This document shows positions 31,716-41,065 of a stretch of 64,000 nucleotides of DNA, piece by piece. The notes beneath the pieces are model-generated. The model had not been told where the DNA came from and did no database searches. It saw nothing but the letters and a program-made list of their open reading frames with translations. The stretch is from NCBI GenBank assembly GCA_013349325.1, contig DUZX01000008.1, positions 49,774-113,773 of the forward strand. Direction: 5' to 3'. Position 1 is the first letter of the stretch. Each line of letters opens with the position of its first letter. Source of the DNA: Desulfuromonadales bacterium. Lineage in GTDB: Bacteria > Desulfobacterota > Desulfuromonadia > Geobacterales > Pseudopelobacteraceae. Both the position numbers and the translations under genes were made by a program.

Positions 31716-33761
31716 GTGATCATGTGCAAAAGTGTTCTCATTATATTTATACTTATGGCTCTCTTTGGATGCTCGAACGGCAGCAACACTTCTATAGTAC
31801 TTGACTCGACCGGTAAACACCCGGCCAACTGGCTTGTCCCTCTCGACGGTGGAAACCATCCGGTAACCTATCTGACCAGTCCGGAGAAATGTTTGGAATG
31901 TCACGGTACCGATTTAAAGGGGGGCGTCAGTAATGTCAGCTGTTTCAGTGCAGACAGAAATGGCATAACATGTCACGCTCAGGGACCTTCCGGGCACCCG
32001 ACTGGCTGGAACAATCCCTCTGCGCACGGAGCGCATGCCAAGGCTGCGGCAACCGGGGCCAATGGGATCGCCTTCTGTAAGAACTGTCATGGCGCGGATT
32101 ATTCAAAGGTGCTCGGCACAAAATCCTGTACCGGATGCCATGGTGTCGCCGCTCCACACCCACCCAAACCCTGGTTTGGCAGTGCCTCGACACATAAAAA
32201 CACCGATACGAGCAACGCACCGGCTTGTGCCGCCTGTCACACAAATCGCGCCAATCTGAGTATCGCCGGAGCAGCTACACTGCCTGCTACTGCTATGCTC
32301 GGCACAACAGGCTGTTTTAATAACACCTTGTGCCATGGCGCCATGGGACATAGCAGTGATCCGCAACCATGGAGTTCGCCTGCCAATCATGGTGCCAGGG
32401 CGATAGCTGAACCCGGTGCTGCCGGAAATTACGGCCTGGCGACCTGTCAGCAATGTCACGGAACGGACTTCAGTGGGGGGAACGTCAAACAGTCCTGTTT
32501 CCCCTGCCACGGTGTCCCGGCACCCCACCCGAAACGTGCCGACTGGACTTTGAAAGCCGGAGTACTCAGTCACGTGGCGGCAGGCGAAGGAAATATAAGC
32601 GTCTGTGTCTCCTGCCATACCACGGGCACTAAAAACCTGGCTGAGCCCTATCTGACCCGCTTTGCCAGCTCACCAGCCGGTTCGTTCGTCAGCACCGTCA
32701 CACCCGGCTGTTTCAATACATCCACCTGCCACGGTGACGTGAGAAAGACTACAAATTGCGACGCCTGCCACAGTACTGCCACCTCGGTTCCCTTCAAATC
32801 GATGGTCGGCGCTACTGCTGCAAGCGACACCAAAGTGGGCGCGCATGTTAAACACCTGAACGCATCGACTCAGGCACCTGCGTATTCATCCAATATCGCC
32901 TGTTCGGAGTGTCACGCCGTTCCTGGCACACCTGCTATTTCCGGGGCCCACCGCAACGGTACTAATGATATCGCTTTTGGAACAGTGGCAAAAACCGGCT
33001 CTTTAATACCGACCTATGCTGCCTCAACCGGCGTCTGCGCCAATACCTACTGCCATGGCACAACCCTGACCGGAGGCGGCTCAAACAAATCACCAGTCTG
33101 GAATCAGACTAATTATCTGGTAGCAGGATGCGCAACCTGTCATGGGTATCCACCGACTTCGGTTCGCAATGGGGCAGCGACACATTCAACCAGCAGTTCC
33201 TGTTCGGGATGTCATGCCCACGTCAACGCGACCAATAACGGCTTCAGCGATCCGAGTAAACATATTAACGGCACCATTGAGGCTTCCGGTGCTGCGTCAC
33301 ACGTTTTTCCAAATCCCGGTTCCTCACACAAAGGATCATCAAACGGTACCGGATGTCTGGGATGTCACGCCTTTGGAAGCAGCACCAGCGGCTATCCTGT
33401 CACCTCCGGCACACCTCCTGACTGTCGTGCTTGCCACCTGAACGCCAACCCCGGCACCGACCCGCAATGTTCAGACTGCCACGGCTCTGCAGCTAACAAT
33501 AACAGTGCAACGCTTGCAGGCCGACCGGTTGCAGGTGGCGCAACATTCCCCAACCGACCGGGGCAGCACAACAGAAGTGAACATGTCGGTCGCGCCTGCA
33601 CGGTCTGTCACCCTTTTACATCAGGAAGTCCGCTTCATGGCTGGTCAAACAGAACAAAAAGTACAGCTGCACAGGTTGGTGGTGCAGGCACAAGCATCAA
33701 TAGCTGGAATCCTGTGACCAAAAGCTGTTCTCCCGTGTGTCATGGCTCTGAAAAATGGTAG
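31716..33761 (+). CDS. Large multiheme c-type cytochrome, probable lipoprotein (CxxxxCH/CxxCH family)
   Basis: RBS aaggagga then GTG (31716) or ATG (31722); lipobox 'LMALFGCS'; 15 CxxCH plus CX3CH, CX4CH, CX5CH (x2) and CX9CH variants. Confidence 0.92.
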   Translation: MIMCKSVLIIFILMALFGCSNGSNTSIVLDSTGKHPANWLVPLDGGNHPVTYLTSPEKCLECHGTDLKGGVSNVSCFSADRNGITCHAQGPSGHPTGWNNPSAHGAHAKAAATGANGIAFCKNCHGADYSKVLGTKSCTGCHGVAAPHPPKPWFGSASTHKNTDTSNAPACAACHTNRANLSIAGAATLPATAMLGTTGCFNNTLCHGAMGHSSDPQPWSSPANHGARAIAEPGAAGNYGLATCQQCHGTDFSGGNVKQSCFPCHGVPAPHPKRADWTLKAGVLSHVAAGEGNISVCVSCHTTGTKNLAEPYLTRFASSPAGSFVSTVTPGCFNTSTCHGDVRKTTNCDACHSTATSVPFKSMVGATAASDTKVGAHVKHLNASTQAPAYSSNIACSECHAVPGTPAISGAHRNGTNDIAFGTVAKTGSLIPTYAASTGVCANTYCHGTTLTGGGSNKSPVWNQTNYLVAGCATCHGYPPTSVRNGAATHSTSSSCSGCHAHVNATNNGFSDPSKHINGTIEASGAASHVFPNPGSSHKGSSNGTGCLGCHAFGSSTSGYPVTSGTPPDCRACHLNANPGTDPQCSDCHGSAANNNSATLAGRPVAGGATFPNRPGQHNRSEHVGRACTVCHPFTSGSPLHGWSNRTKSTAAQVGGAGTSINSWNPVTKSCSPVCHGSEKW

Positions 33762-33796
33762 CAGGGTGAGATCAGCGCTGCCAGTTGATACTCCAA

Positions 33797-33826
33797 CGGC
33801 CTGCCTCATTGATTCGGGGCGGGCTG
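33797..33826 (+). terminator. Possible terminator after the cytochrome genes
   Basis: 11-bp GC-rich stem (three G-U pairs) cggcctgcctc/ggggcgggctg; weak U tract. Confidence 0.4.
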
Positions 33827-33862
33827 TTTACGGACAATTTTCAGGTGTGACAAGAGATCAAA

Positions 33863-35986
33863 ATGCATATCAATAAAATCAAACTCACATTCGCACAGGC
33901 AAACGAATTCAAGGAGGGCGACCTTCAGGTTGGCGGAACAATTGATGAACAAATCAGGTCGGATGCGAGAAAAGAAATTTCTGCCCTGCGAATCAGCGAG
34001 ATTTCAAAGCTCGTTTTTGTTGAAGACGCCATCACAGAAGCGCTTTTCCGCTCACTCAACCGGCAGCTGCTGAGTGAAATTTCCCACCTGACAATCGGCG
34101 AAATGAAGAGCATCGTTATAGGCGAATCCGGCGCTTCATGGGTTAAAAAATTCTCTGCCGGATTGTCGAGCGAAGTTATTGCGGCACTCGTAAAAACAAT
34201 GAACAACGAAGAGCTTTCTTCCGTTTCCCGTTCAATCTTCAATAGCCTGCCTGATGCAACCCAAAAAGGTCCGGTTGTTGTCGGCTCGGCCAATCATTTT
34301 GGCAGCCGTATCCAGCCGAACAGCCCCGGTGATTCTGAAGAAGAGATTCTCCTGTCTGTCCTTGAGGGCCTTGCCTTTGGCTGCGGCGATGTCATCATCG
34401 GGCTCAATCCCGCCAGCGACGATATTGAAACAATTATCAGAACTGAAAAACTTTTGCAGCGAATTGTCGAACGACTGCAACTCCCAACCCGCTTTTGCGT
34501 CCTCTCCGATATGGCAAAACAGTCTGCCGCCCGTTCACTGACCAAAGTAGACGTCGGATTCCAGAGTCTGGCAGGGACCTCAACAACGCTCGTAGGCATG
34601 CTGGGTCTTGATGTTGACGGACTGCTGGAATTATCGCACGGTTTCAGCGGCCTGTATTTTGAAACCGGTCAGGGTTCCGAAATAACCAACGGCACGGCTG
34701 AAGGCGTCGACATGGTGACACTTGAGTCACGCTGTTATGGTCTGGCGCGCTCTGTACAACAGCAGTGCAGCGGAAAATGGATGATCGTCAACGATGTGGC
34801 CGGATTCATCGGCCCGGAAGTGTTTCGAAGCGGGCACCAACTTGTACGGGCATGCCTTGAAGACACCGTCATGGCCAAGCTGCACGGCATCACCATGGGT
34901 CTGGATGTCTGCTCAACGTTCCACATGGGCATATCCCCGTCGGAGCTTCAGAACCTGACTGAGGAGCTGGCCACAACAGCCGCTCCTGCCTATCTGATGT
35001 CAGTTGCCGGAAAAGCCGACCCGATGCTCGGCTATCTGACCACATCCTATCGGGAACACCCGCGACTCAGAATAAAAACCGGCAAACAGTTTTCCAGCGT
35101 CATGCAGGAACGGCTATCAACACTCGGCGTGATTGATGCTGATGGCCTCGCCACAGGCGCCCCCGAATGTACGGCCATGCTGTACGCGCGATATATGAAA
35201 GCAGGGGGAGATTCCCGGGCTATTGAGGCCATCATGGAAGAATGTTTCAGAAAAATTACAGCACTGCAGGAAAAAGGGTGTGATCTCGGGTATGGCTTCG
35301 GGCCTGATTTCAGCGACCCGCCCTCTGTCTCCACACGGCTTGCGGCCATCTACCGGCATGCCAGGAGTGCCCTGTACGCCACGCTTGACGCGGCTGTTAT
35401 TCGGGACTGCTCTCCTCGGCATATCGACATAGCCTCCCAATCAAGCGACCGGGAGGAGTATCTTGTACATCCGGCTTCGGGGGAACGAATCTGCTTGACA
35501 GATTACGCCGCCCTCTTCGAACTCTCGGCATGTTTTAAAGTTGCCCCGCAGATTTTGATCGTTGTTTCTGACGGTCTTAACGCCGATGCCGTCAATGAGA
35601 ATCTGCGTAGCATCCTGCCCGGCCTGAAATGGTCATTACAAGAAGCGGGCTATCATGTATCAGAAATGGACATTGTCATACGGAACGGTCGCGTACGGGC
35701 CGGATATCACGTAGCGCAGTTGCTTGAGCCTGAAATCCTGATCCACCTGATCGGCGAGCGGCCGGGCTCGGGCCTGAATCTGCTTTCAGCGTACATGACC
35801 TACGGAAAACTACCAAGTGGTCTACTCCGCTGGAGCCCAGACATGGATCATTCGTGCACAACAGCACTATGCAGCATACATCCCAAAGGGAAATCAACGG
35901 AATCGGCAATAGCCGATATGGTCACAACCGTCAGACGCATGTTCGAATCGAAATGTTCCGGTGTTTCCCTCGGCGCGCTGACATAA
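33863..35986 (+). CDS. Ethanolamine ammonia-lyase EutB-EutC fusion
   Basis: EutB: 'ANEFKEGD', 'LYFETGQGSEITNGTAEGVDMVTLESRCYGLAR', 'GFIGPEV'; EutC: 'ASQSSDREEYLVHP', 'ILIVVSDGLNADAV', 'NGRVRAGYHVAQLL', 'LIGERPGSGLNLLSAYMTY'. Confidence 0.92.
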   Translation: MHINKIKLTFAQANEFKEGDLQVGGTIDEQIRSDARKEISALRISEISKLVFVEDAITEALFRSLNRQLLSEISHLTIGEMKSIVIGESGASWVKKFSAGLSSEVIAALVKTMNNEELSSVSRSIFNSLPDATQKGPVVVGSANHFGSRIQPNSPGDSEEEILLSVLEGLAFGCGDVIIGLNPASDDIETIIRTEKLLQRIVERLQLPTRFCVLSDMAKQSAARSLTKVDVGFQSLAGTSTTLVGMLGLDVDGLLELSHGFSGLYFETGQGSEITNGTAEGVDMVTLESRCYGLARSVQQQCSGKWMIVNDVAGFIGPEVFRSGHQLVRACLEDTVMAKLHGITMGLDVCSTFHMGISPSELQNLTEELATTAAPAYLMSVAGKADPMLGYLTTSYREHPRLRIKTGKQFSSVMQERLSTLGVIDADGLATGAPECTAMLYARYMKAGGDSRAIEAIMEECFRKITALQEKGCDLGYGFGPDFSDPPSVSTRLAAIYRHARSALYATLDAAVIRDCSPRHIDIASQSSDREEYLVHPASGERICLTDYAALFELSACFKVAPQILIVVSDGLNADAVNENLRSILPGLKWSLQEAGYHVSEMDIVIRNGRVRAGYHVAQLLEPEILIHLIGERPGSGLNLLSAYMTYGKLPSGLLRWSPDMDHSCTTALCSIHPKGKSTESAIADMVTTVRRMFESKCSGVSLGALT

Positions 35987-36062
35987 AATTTATCCTTGAT
36001 ATCGTCTGCCAGTTGCCGATAAGCTTTTTTAGGAGCTACCAGAATCACCCGGAGGTGCATCA

Positions 36063-36287
36063 ATGACACTATCACCGATTTCATCCAGTACCCTGACGGC
36101 GGCATACGCGACACCTGCTCCGGCCCAACAGCAGCAGATAAAATCACCTCAGAAGGCTCCTGGCGCAGACGTGGTAACCATATCAAAACAGGCACTGCAG
36201 ATGGCGACTGACGGGGACCCGAAATCAAAAGAGACGAGTGAAAGCGGAGCTCAGAAAGTCTCCGAAACGATGCGCGGCAGGATATAA
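36063..36287 (+). CDS. Small hypothetical protein (74 aa)
   Basis: RBS ggaggtg upstream of ATG; low-complexity N-terminus, 'GADVVTISKQALQM'. Confidence 0.6.
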   Translation: MTLSPISSSTLTAAYATPAPAQQQQIKSPQKAPGADVVTISKQALQMATDGDPKSKETSESGAQKVSETMRGRI

Positions 36288-36289
36288 TT

Positions 36290-36408
36290 CCAATTCCAGA
36301 TCAAGGATGATATCAAGGCGGCGAGGATTGAGGCTGCGAGGCGTGCATGTCCGTACGTTGAGCAGCCGAAGACGAGCCAACGAAGAGAGGGCCTTGATAT
36401 GGAATTGG
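36290..36408. repeat. 119-bp intergenic element bounded by 17-bp inverted repeats
   Basis: ccaattccagatcaagg (36290-36306) versus ccttgatatggaattgg (36392-36408), one mismatch; inner ggctgc/gcagcc and cgtgc/gtacg arms. Confidence 0.8.
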
Positions 36409-36443
36409 TGTAACAAAAAAAATTCCATAACGTCAATTCATCC

Positions 36444-36482
36444 AAAAAGGGTATGGAGACAAACACTCCATACCCTTTTTGC
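36444..36482. terminator. Bidirectional terminator hairpin
   Basis: aaaaagggtatggag-acaaaca-ctccatacccttttt, perfect stem with A and T tracts. Confidence 0.88.
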
Positions 36483-36508
36483 ATAAAAACACCCCGCAAC
36501 ATCAAAGA

Positions 36509-36808
36509 TCAATTATCGTTATTGTCACCCCAGAGTGCCATCCACTGCTGCTGCGGAGTGCGACTGTCACCATACTGGACGATGACACCATCCTCCCTTT
36601 GATAGGAGCAGGACCAGCCCGGTTTATCGGCAGCAGAAAAAACCGGATACTCGCCTGAGTGATCAAGTGCTTTGTACGGAGCAGAATATGTACCGTCGTC
36701 CTTGGGGGGTGGACAGCGCACATCCCCTTGATACCATGTATATTCTTCGCAATGAACCGCTGTCGCAATCAATATCAGTAAAAAAACGACAATACAGCCT
36801 GTTTTCAT
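36509..36808 (-). CDS. Small exported hypothetical protein
   Basis: Signal peptide 'MKTGCIVVFLLILIATAVHC'; directly downstream of the caspase gene. Confidence 0.65.
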   Translation of the reverse strand: MKTGCIVVFLLILIATAVHCEEYTWYQGDVRCPPPKDDGTYSAPYKALDHSGEYPVFSAADKPGWSCSYQREDGVIVQYGDSRTPQQQWMALWGDNNDN

Positions 36809-36837
36809 ACGCTCCTCCCTGAAAAAGAATAAATATC

Positions 36838-39800
36838 TCAATCCCGCAGCAGCTTAAAGCGCCCCTTCGCCTCTAGTTTATCCGTACTCAGTACCGGACT
36901 TTGCGACACATTCTGTCCCTTTGCGGTATCCTCCACCAGCGGTTTCAGGTAACGGTAGACCGCATCGATGTCACCTTTTCCCTCTTTGATGGCTTTGAGG
37001 AAATAGTACGTGAAGACACCATGTTCTTTTTCCTCGAACGAGGTTGAAATCTGGGATCCCTGAGTCGAGGCGAGAATAGCCATTCCAGGCGGAACGACCA
37101 GGGTGTCCGCCATCAACACCAGCGGTCGGGCCCCCTTGGCCAGAACACTTCGGCCGCCACTTCCCGAAAAGCATGAATCCATTACCACAATCACTTCGGC
37201 CGCTTTGGCTGCACCGAGCTTTTCATACAACCGCTTGATCGGATAGCCGGTATCATTCAGATATGACGGATCACCGTCATAGGGAACGATAGAGGCTTCG
37301 CCGGTGGCCGGATCCGGGGCGCCATGACCGGAGTAGTAGAAGAAAATGCGTGACCCCGACTTGACCCTGTTCGGCAGCCAGCTTTCAACCGATTTCCTGA
37401 TGGCCGAAAGCGTAGCGCGTTCGTCAGCCAGAAACTCGATATTGCGCTCGGCAAAGCCGAGCGAGAGCAAATAGGCTTTAATCGAACGGGCATCATTATA
37501 GGCAAAATCGGACTTCGGCACATTCTGGTAGCGCTCTATTCCAATCACCAGCGCCAGATCCCGATCATTAAACGCGCGCCGGGTAACGGCCAGCAGCGGA
37601 ACCATGCCAATGTCATCCTGTGCTGCGGCGACGGGTGCTGTCTCACGCTCTTTTACGGTGACTAGTCGGACCTCAGGCGCCTCCTTGTTGAGCACCAGCT
37701 GCAACTGCGGCTTAATGTTAAATTGAGATCGCTCCTCGGTTATCTGGAATGCCACCGGGAGTATTTTTGGCCCCTTGTAACGCTGGGTAACGGCCATCGT
37801 AAAGCTTGCCCGCTTGCTCTCACCCGGCTTAAGCAGCCCCAAAGCGATCTCACTCTCTCCAAAAAGTTTCACCTGTGGGTCACTGCTGTCGAGCCGTACC
37901 ACAACGCCACGAGCAAAACCTTTACCGATATTTTGAACCGTGAGGGTTACGTTACTTTCTTTGCCTTTGGCAACAACCCGTTTTCCCTCTGCGTCACTTA
38001 TCTCAATGCGCGCAACCTGCAAATCCGGCGGGATCAGCGCTTTGAGACTGAAGTCCATCAGAACCGGTTGCGCATCGAAGCCACCCGCTTCCAGAGCGGC
38101 TATCTGCAACCGTATTTCTCGTCCCGGCACCCCTTCTGCTGCAGAAATCGGTACATCAACGCTTCGGCTCTGGTTCGGACCAATATCACCGACCGGCATT
38201 CGCTCAACGAACGAAAGTGTCGTCGACAGAGCAGTTGTTCCCTCAGCGCGCAGAGCAAGCGCAACGCCTTCAGCGCTACCACTGCCGGAGTTTCGCACGA
38301 CCGCCCGAATGCTGCCCTGCTCACCAGCATCAAGTGCATTATTACCTGACGGTTCAACGAGCGTCACCGAGACTATCTCCAGATTAGGCGCGGCTGTGCG
38401 CTTGCTGGCGACCACGGGGAGAGCCGGCTGCAGCAGCGGTGATTCGGTCTGCAGCGCAACGCCCGCTACCTGCCTGCCGAACGGAAAACGTCCACCGCTG
38501 ACCCGGTCCACCAGCGTCCCGTTCACCAGCTCTCCCCGCTGCGGGTCGTGATAGCGCAGCAAGCCATTGAACTGCAGTGATTCCCGGCGAGCTGCCAACT
38601 CCTGTGCCATCCGCTGGGGGACCGGTATCGAAATCGGTACTCCTCCCAGAGTCGCGTGAAAAACGTGCCGGTCAGCGTCATAGCGCCCCAGATCTCCCGT
38701 CGCACGAAACGGATAATACTGCCGCTTCATTTTTTCTTCCTGCTGTTCAAGCTCTGTCGCCAGCGCCGAGCGCCTGACCGCATATTCTCTGCGCAGCGCC
38801 TGCGCTTCACTCTTGGCCAGCCTCAGACGCTCGGCATATTCGCGACTGTTTTCGAACTCGCTCTTTTGCGGATAGAGAGCCTTGATGCGCTCATCGCGCT
38901 CCTGATCAACCGTTTTGAGTGCATCACCGTGAGCACCGCCGGATGCAGCCAGGGAGATAATGCCCGGCAGATTCCAGAGGTGCACCTGTTTGTCTTCGCC
39001 GGCAATCGCAAGACCGGTATTGTCCGGGCTGCATTGAACAGCCAGCGGTTCATTCTTTTCATCACTGATAGCATACAGCTCGCGATTTGAACGACTGCTC
39101 CAGAATGCGGTCCGTTTTTTACCGGCTGAGACAAGAAGCGCTCCATCGGCGCTAAAGGCCAGACCGACTATGTCATCCTGCTCTCGGGGCAACTGCCGCA
39201 GCTGAGATTTCCCGAACAGGTCCCAGATCAGGATGGTCTGTTTATCTTCAACAGCCGCCAGGCGTGAACCATCCGGACTGAAGGCCAGCATACGAATTTC
39301 CTTCTGAAAACCTTCCAGCGATTTCGTACGAATCCACTGCCGCACATCCCAAATAGCGACCTGTCGATCTTTACCGGCCAGAGCCAGTTGATCGCCATTC
39401 ACGCTAAAAGCAATGCTGAGAACATCATGATCGCCACCCGATAGCGTTTTAATCACCGCTCTGTCAGCACGAGTCTGATCCTCGTTCTTTTTTGAATCGT
39501 CCTTGCGCTTCAACCAGCTGAAATAGCCACTGCTGTCCCCGGGTTTTTCGGATGTGGCTGTTGTCGATACGTTCAGACTGTCCAGATTCCAGACCACAAC
39601 ACCCTTATCTACCGCAGCGGCCAGGACGTGCCCTCTGCGGCTGCACGCCAGCGACTGGACATCTTTTTTAGCACGGAAACCGGTTATGTACGAGCCGGTT
39701 GCTGCGTTAACCAGATGAATATTCTCCCCCTTGGTCGTCAAAGCCAAAACATCCCCACTACCACAAAAAGAGAGATTCGTAACCCGATCAGGCAGATTTT

Positions 39801-40098
39801 TGATCGACCAGGCCTGCTCCCCGCTCTGAAGATCCCAGGCGATCAGCGACTTGTCGTCACCGCCACTGATCAGACGTTTACCGTCCGGTGAATAGGCCAG
39901 CGCCAGAATTTTTGAAGTGTGACCGCTTAAGGTTTTGTTCTCCGTGATCAATTGTTCGTAGGCAAGCGGAATCAGCAGTGCTGCGGAGGAAGCGGGGGAA
40001 TTGGTCAATTTCTTTTTACCCGGCCTCTCTGCGGATACTCCCGAGTTTGGCAGAAATGAGATCAGCAGTACAGCCAGCAGTATCTGTTTCAGTATCAT
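36838..40098 (-). CDS. Exported WD40-repeat / CARDB / caspase (peptidase C14) protein
   Basis: Signal peptide; WD40 repeats ('SGHTSKILALAYSPDGKRLISGGDDKSLIAWDLQSG'); CARDB-like segments; C-terminal caspase 'ALVIGIERYQNVP...FFYYSGHGAPD...VVMDSCFSGSGGR'. Confidence 0.92.
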   Translation of the reverse strand: MILKQILLAVLLISFLPNSGVSAERPGKKKLTNSPASSAALLIPLAYEQLITENKTLSGHTSKILALAYSPDGKRLISGGDDKSLIAWDLQSGEQAWSIKNLPDRVTNLSFCGSGDVLALTTKGENIHLVNAATGSYITGFRAKKDVQSLACSRRGHVLAAAVDKGVVVWNLDSLNVSTTATSEKPGDSSGYFSWLKRKDDSKKNEDQTRADRAVIKTLSGGDHDVLSIAFSVNGDQLALAGKDRQVAIWDVRQWIRTKSLEGFQKEIRMLAFSPDGSRLAAVEDKQTILIWDLFGKSQLRQLPREQDDIVGLAFSADGALLVSAGKKRTAFWSSRSNRELYAISDEKNEPLAVQCSPDNTGLAIAGEDKQVHLWNLPGIISLAASGGAHGDALKTVDQERDERIKALYPQKSEFENSREYAERLRLAKSEAQALRREYAVRRSALATELEQQEEKMKRQYYPFRATGDLGRYDADRHVFHATLGGVPISIPVPQRMAQELAARRESLQFNGLLRYHDPQRGELVNGTLVDRVSGGRFPFGRQVAGVALQTESPLLQPALPVVASKRTAAPNLEIVSVTLVEPSGNNALDAGEQGSIRAVVRNSGSGSAEGVALALRAEGTTALSTTLSFVERMPVGDIGPNQSRSVDVPISAAEGVPGREIRLQIAALEAGGFDAQPVLMDFSLKALIPPDLQVARIEISDAEGKRVVAKGKESNVTLTVQNIGKGFARGVVVRLDSSDPQVKLFGESEIALGLLKPGESKRASFTMAVTQRYKGPKILPVAFQITEERSQFNIKPQLQLVLNKEAPEVRLVTVKERETAPVAAAQDDIGMVPLLAVTRRAFNDRDLALVIGIERYQNVPKSDFAYNDARSIKAYLLSLGFAERNIEFLADERATLSAIRKSVESWLPNRVKSGSRIFFYYSGHGAPDPATGEASIVPYDGDPSYLNDTGYPIKRLYEKLGAAKAAEVIVVMDSCFSGSGGRSVLAKGARPLVLMADTLVVPPGMAILASTQGSQISTSFEEKEHGVFTYYFLKAIKEGKGDIDAVYRYLKPLVEDTAKGQNVSQSPVLSTDKLEAKGRFKLLRD

Positions 40099-40136
40099 CG
40101 CAATCTCCCACGTACAACAATGTTTCTGTAAACCTC

Positions 40137-41006
40137 TTACTTCACCTTCTGGAGCTTCGGCTCGATACTATAAACCGCCACCGCCTCGCCCCAGTCAACC
40201 GGATCGAGCTGATTGAGTTTACGCGCCAGATCACCTACCAATCCAGTGGAACGGGCATCAAAAACCTTGAACATCCCTTCCGAAAAGCCCCGTTCCAGCA
40301 AGATCTCCTTATGCCGGGTGGCGATGATTTTAATTTTTTCACTGGAACGGGTTTCCGTCATGCCGGGTAATGCCTGCGCTCGCAGTTTTACCGGAAAAGT
40401 ATCCGGCGGGAACACTCGGCCTACATCACCTTTAACAAAGTTATTCTGCTCAAGCGAGTTGGGGAAGAGCAGTGTGACCGAATTATCGGCGCCGATCGAA
40501 AAAATGTGCACATAGCAATCTACATTCGTCTGATACAGGATCCTGACTTCGTCACCATCCTGCAGAATTGGTTTGGAGATATCCAGCTTGATGTTGATCC
40601 CCTCCCCTTCCTGCGGGTAGACCGGTTGCACGAGGGCCTTCAGTTTGACCCGATAGAGATTGGGGTCATTCCTGTCGCGCTCCTCCTGTAGAATCTGTAC
40701 TTTGTCAATCCAACCCCGCACGCGGGCGTAGGTAAATTCTTCGGCCAGTTCATTGTTGATCACCAGAGAGCTGGATCGGACAAAAGTGCCGACCGCCTCT
40801 TCGACCGCCTTGCGTTTGGCCTCGTTGCGGGCCCGCTCCATGACCTCTTTGGGAGGATCATACTCACTACCAGCCGCCTCGCCAATGGCTTCGACCCAGA
40901 CCGGAGCGTTGGTTACGGGAACATCCAAAGCTTTGGCAACAGTTGGCACTGTTGCCATGAGTACGAACGAGACATAGATGACACTATTTTTCAGAAAGCC
41001 AGACAT
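40137..41006 (-). CDS. Exported DUF4384-like protein
   Basis: 'LQDGDEVRILYQTNVDCYVHIFSIGADNSVTLLFPNSLEQNNFVKG'; signal peptide. Confidence 0.82.
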   Translation of the reverse strand: MSGFLKNSVIYVSFVLMATVPTVAKALDVPVTNAPVWVEAIGEAAGSEYDPPKEVMERARNEAKRKAVEEAVGTFVRSSSLVINNELAEEFTYARVRGWIDKVQILQEERDRNDPNLYRVKLKALVQPVYPQEGEGINIKLDISKPILQDGDEVRILYQTNVDCYVHIFSIGADNSVTLLFPNSLEQNNFVKGDVGRVFPPDTFPVKLRAQALPGMTETRSSEKIKIIATRHKEILLERGFSEGMFKVFDARSTGLVGDLARKLNQLDPVDWGEAVAVYSIEPKLQKVK

Positions 41007-41065
41007 ACTTTGCTCCCATCAATCGGCAGGTATTTATACCATCGGAACAACGCAGAGATAATAAG

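Noticed and set aside
33762-33862. Possible cobalamin riboswitch upstream of eutBC
   Set aside because: No B12-box-like conserved sequence seen; only a weak terminator-like hairpin
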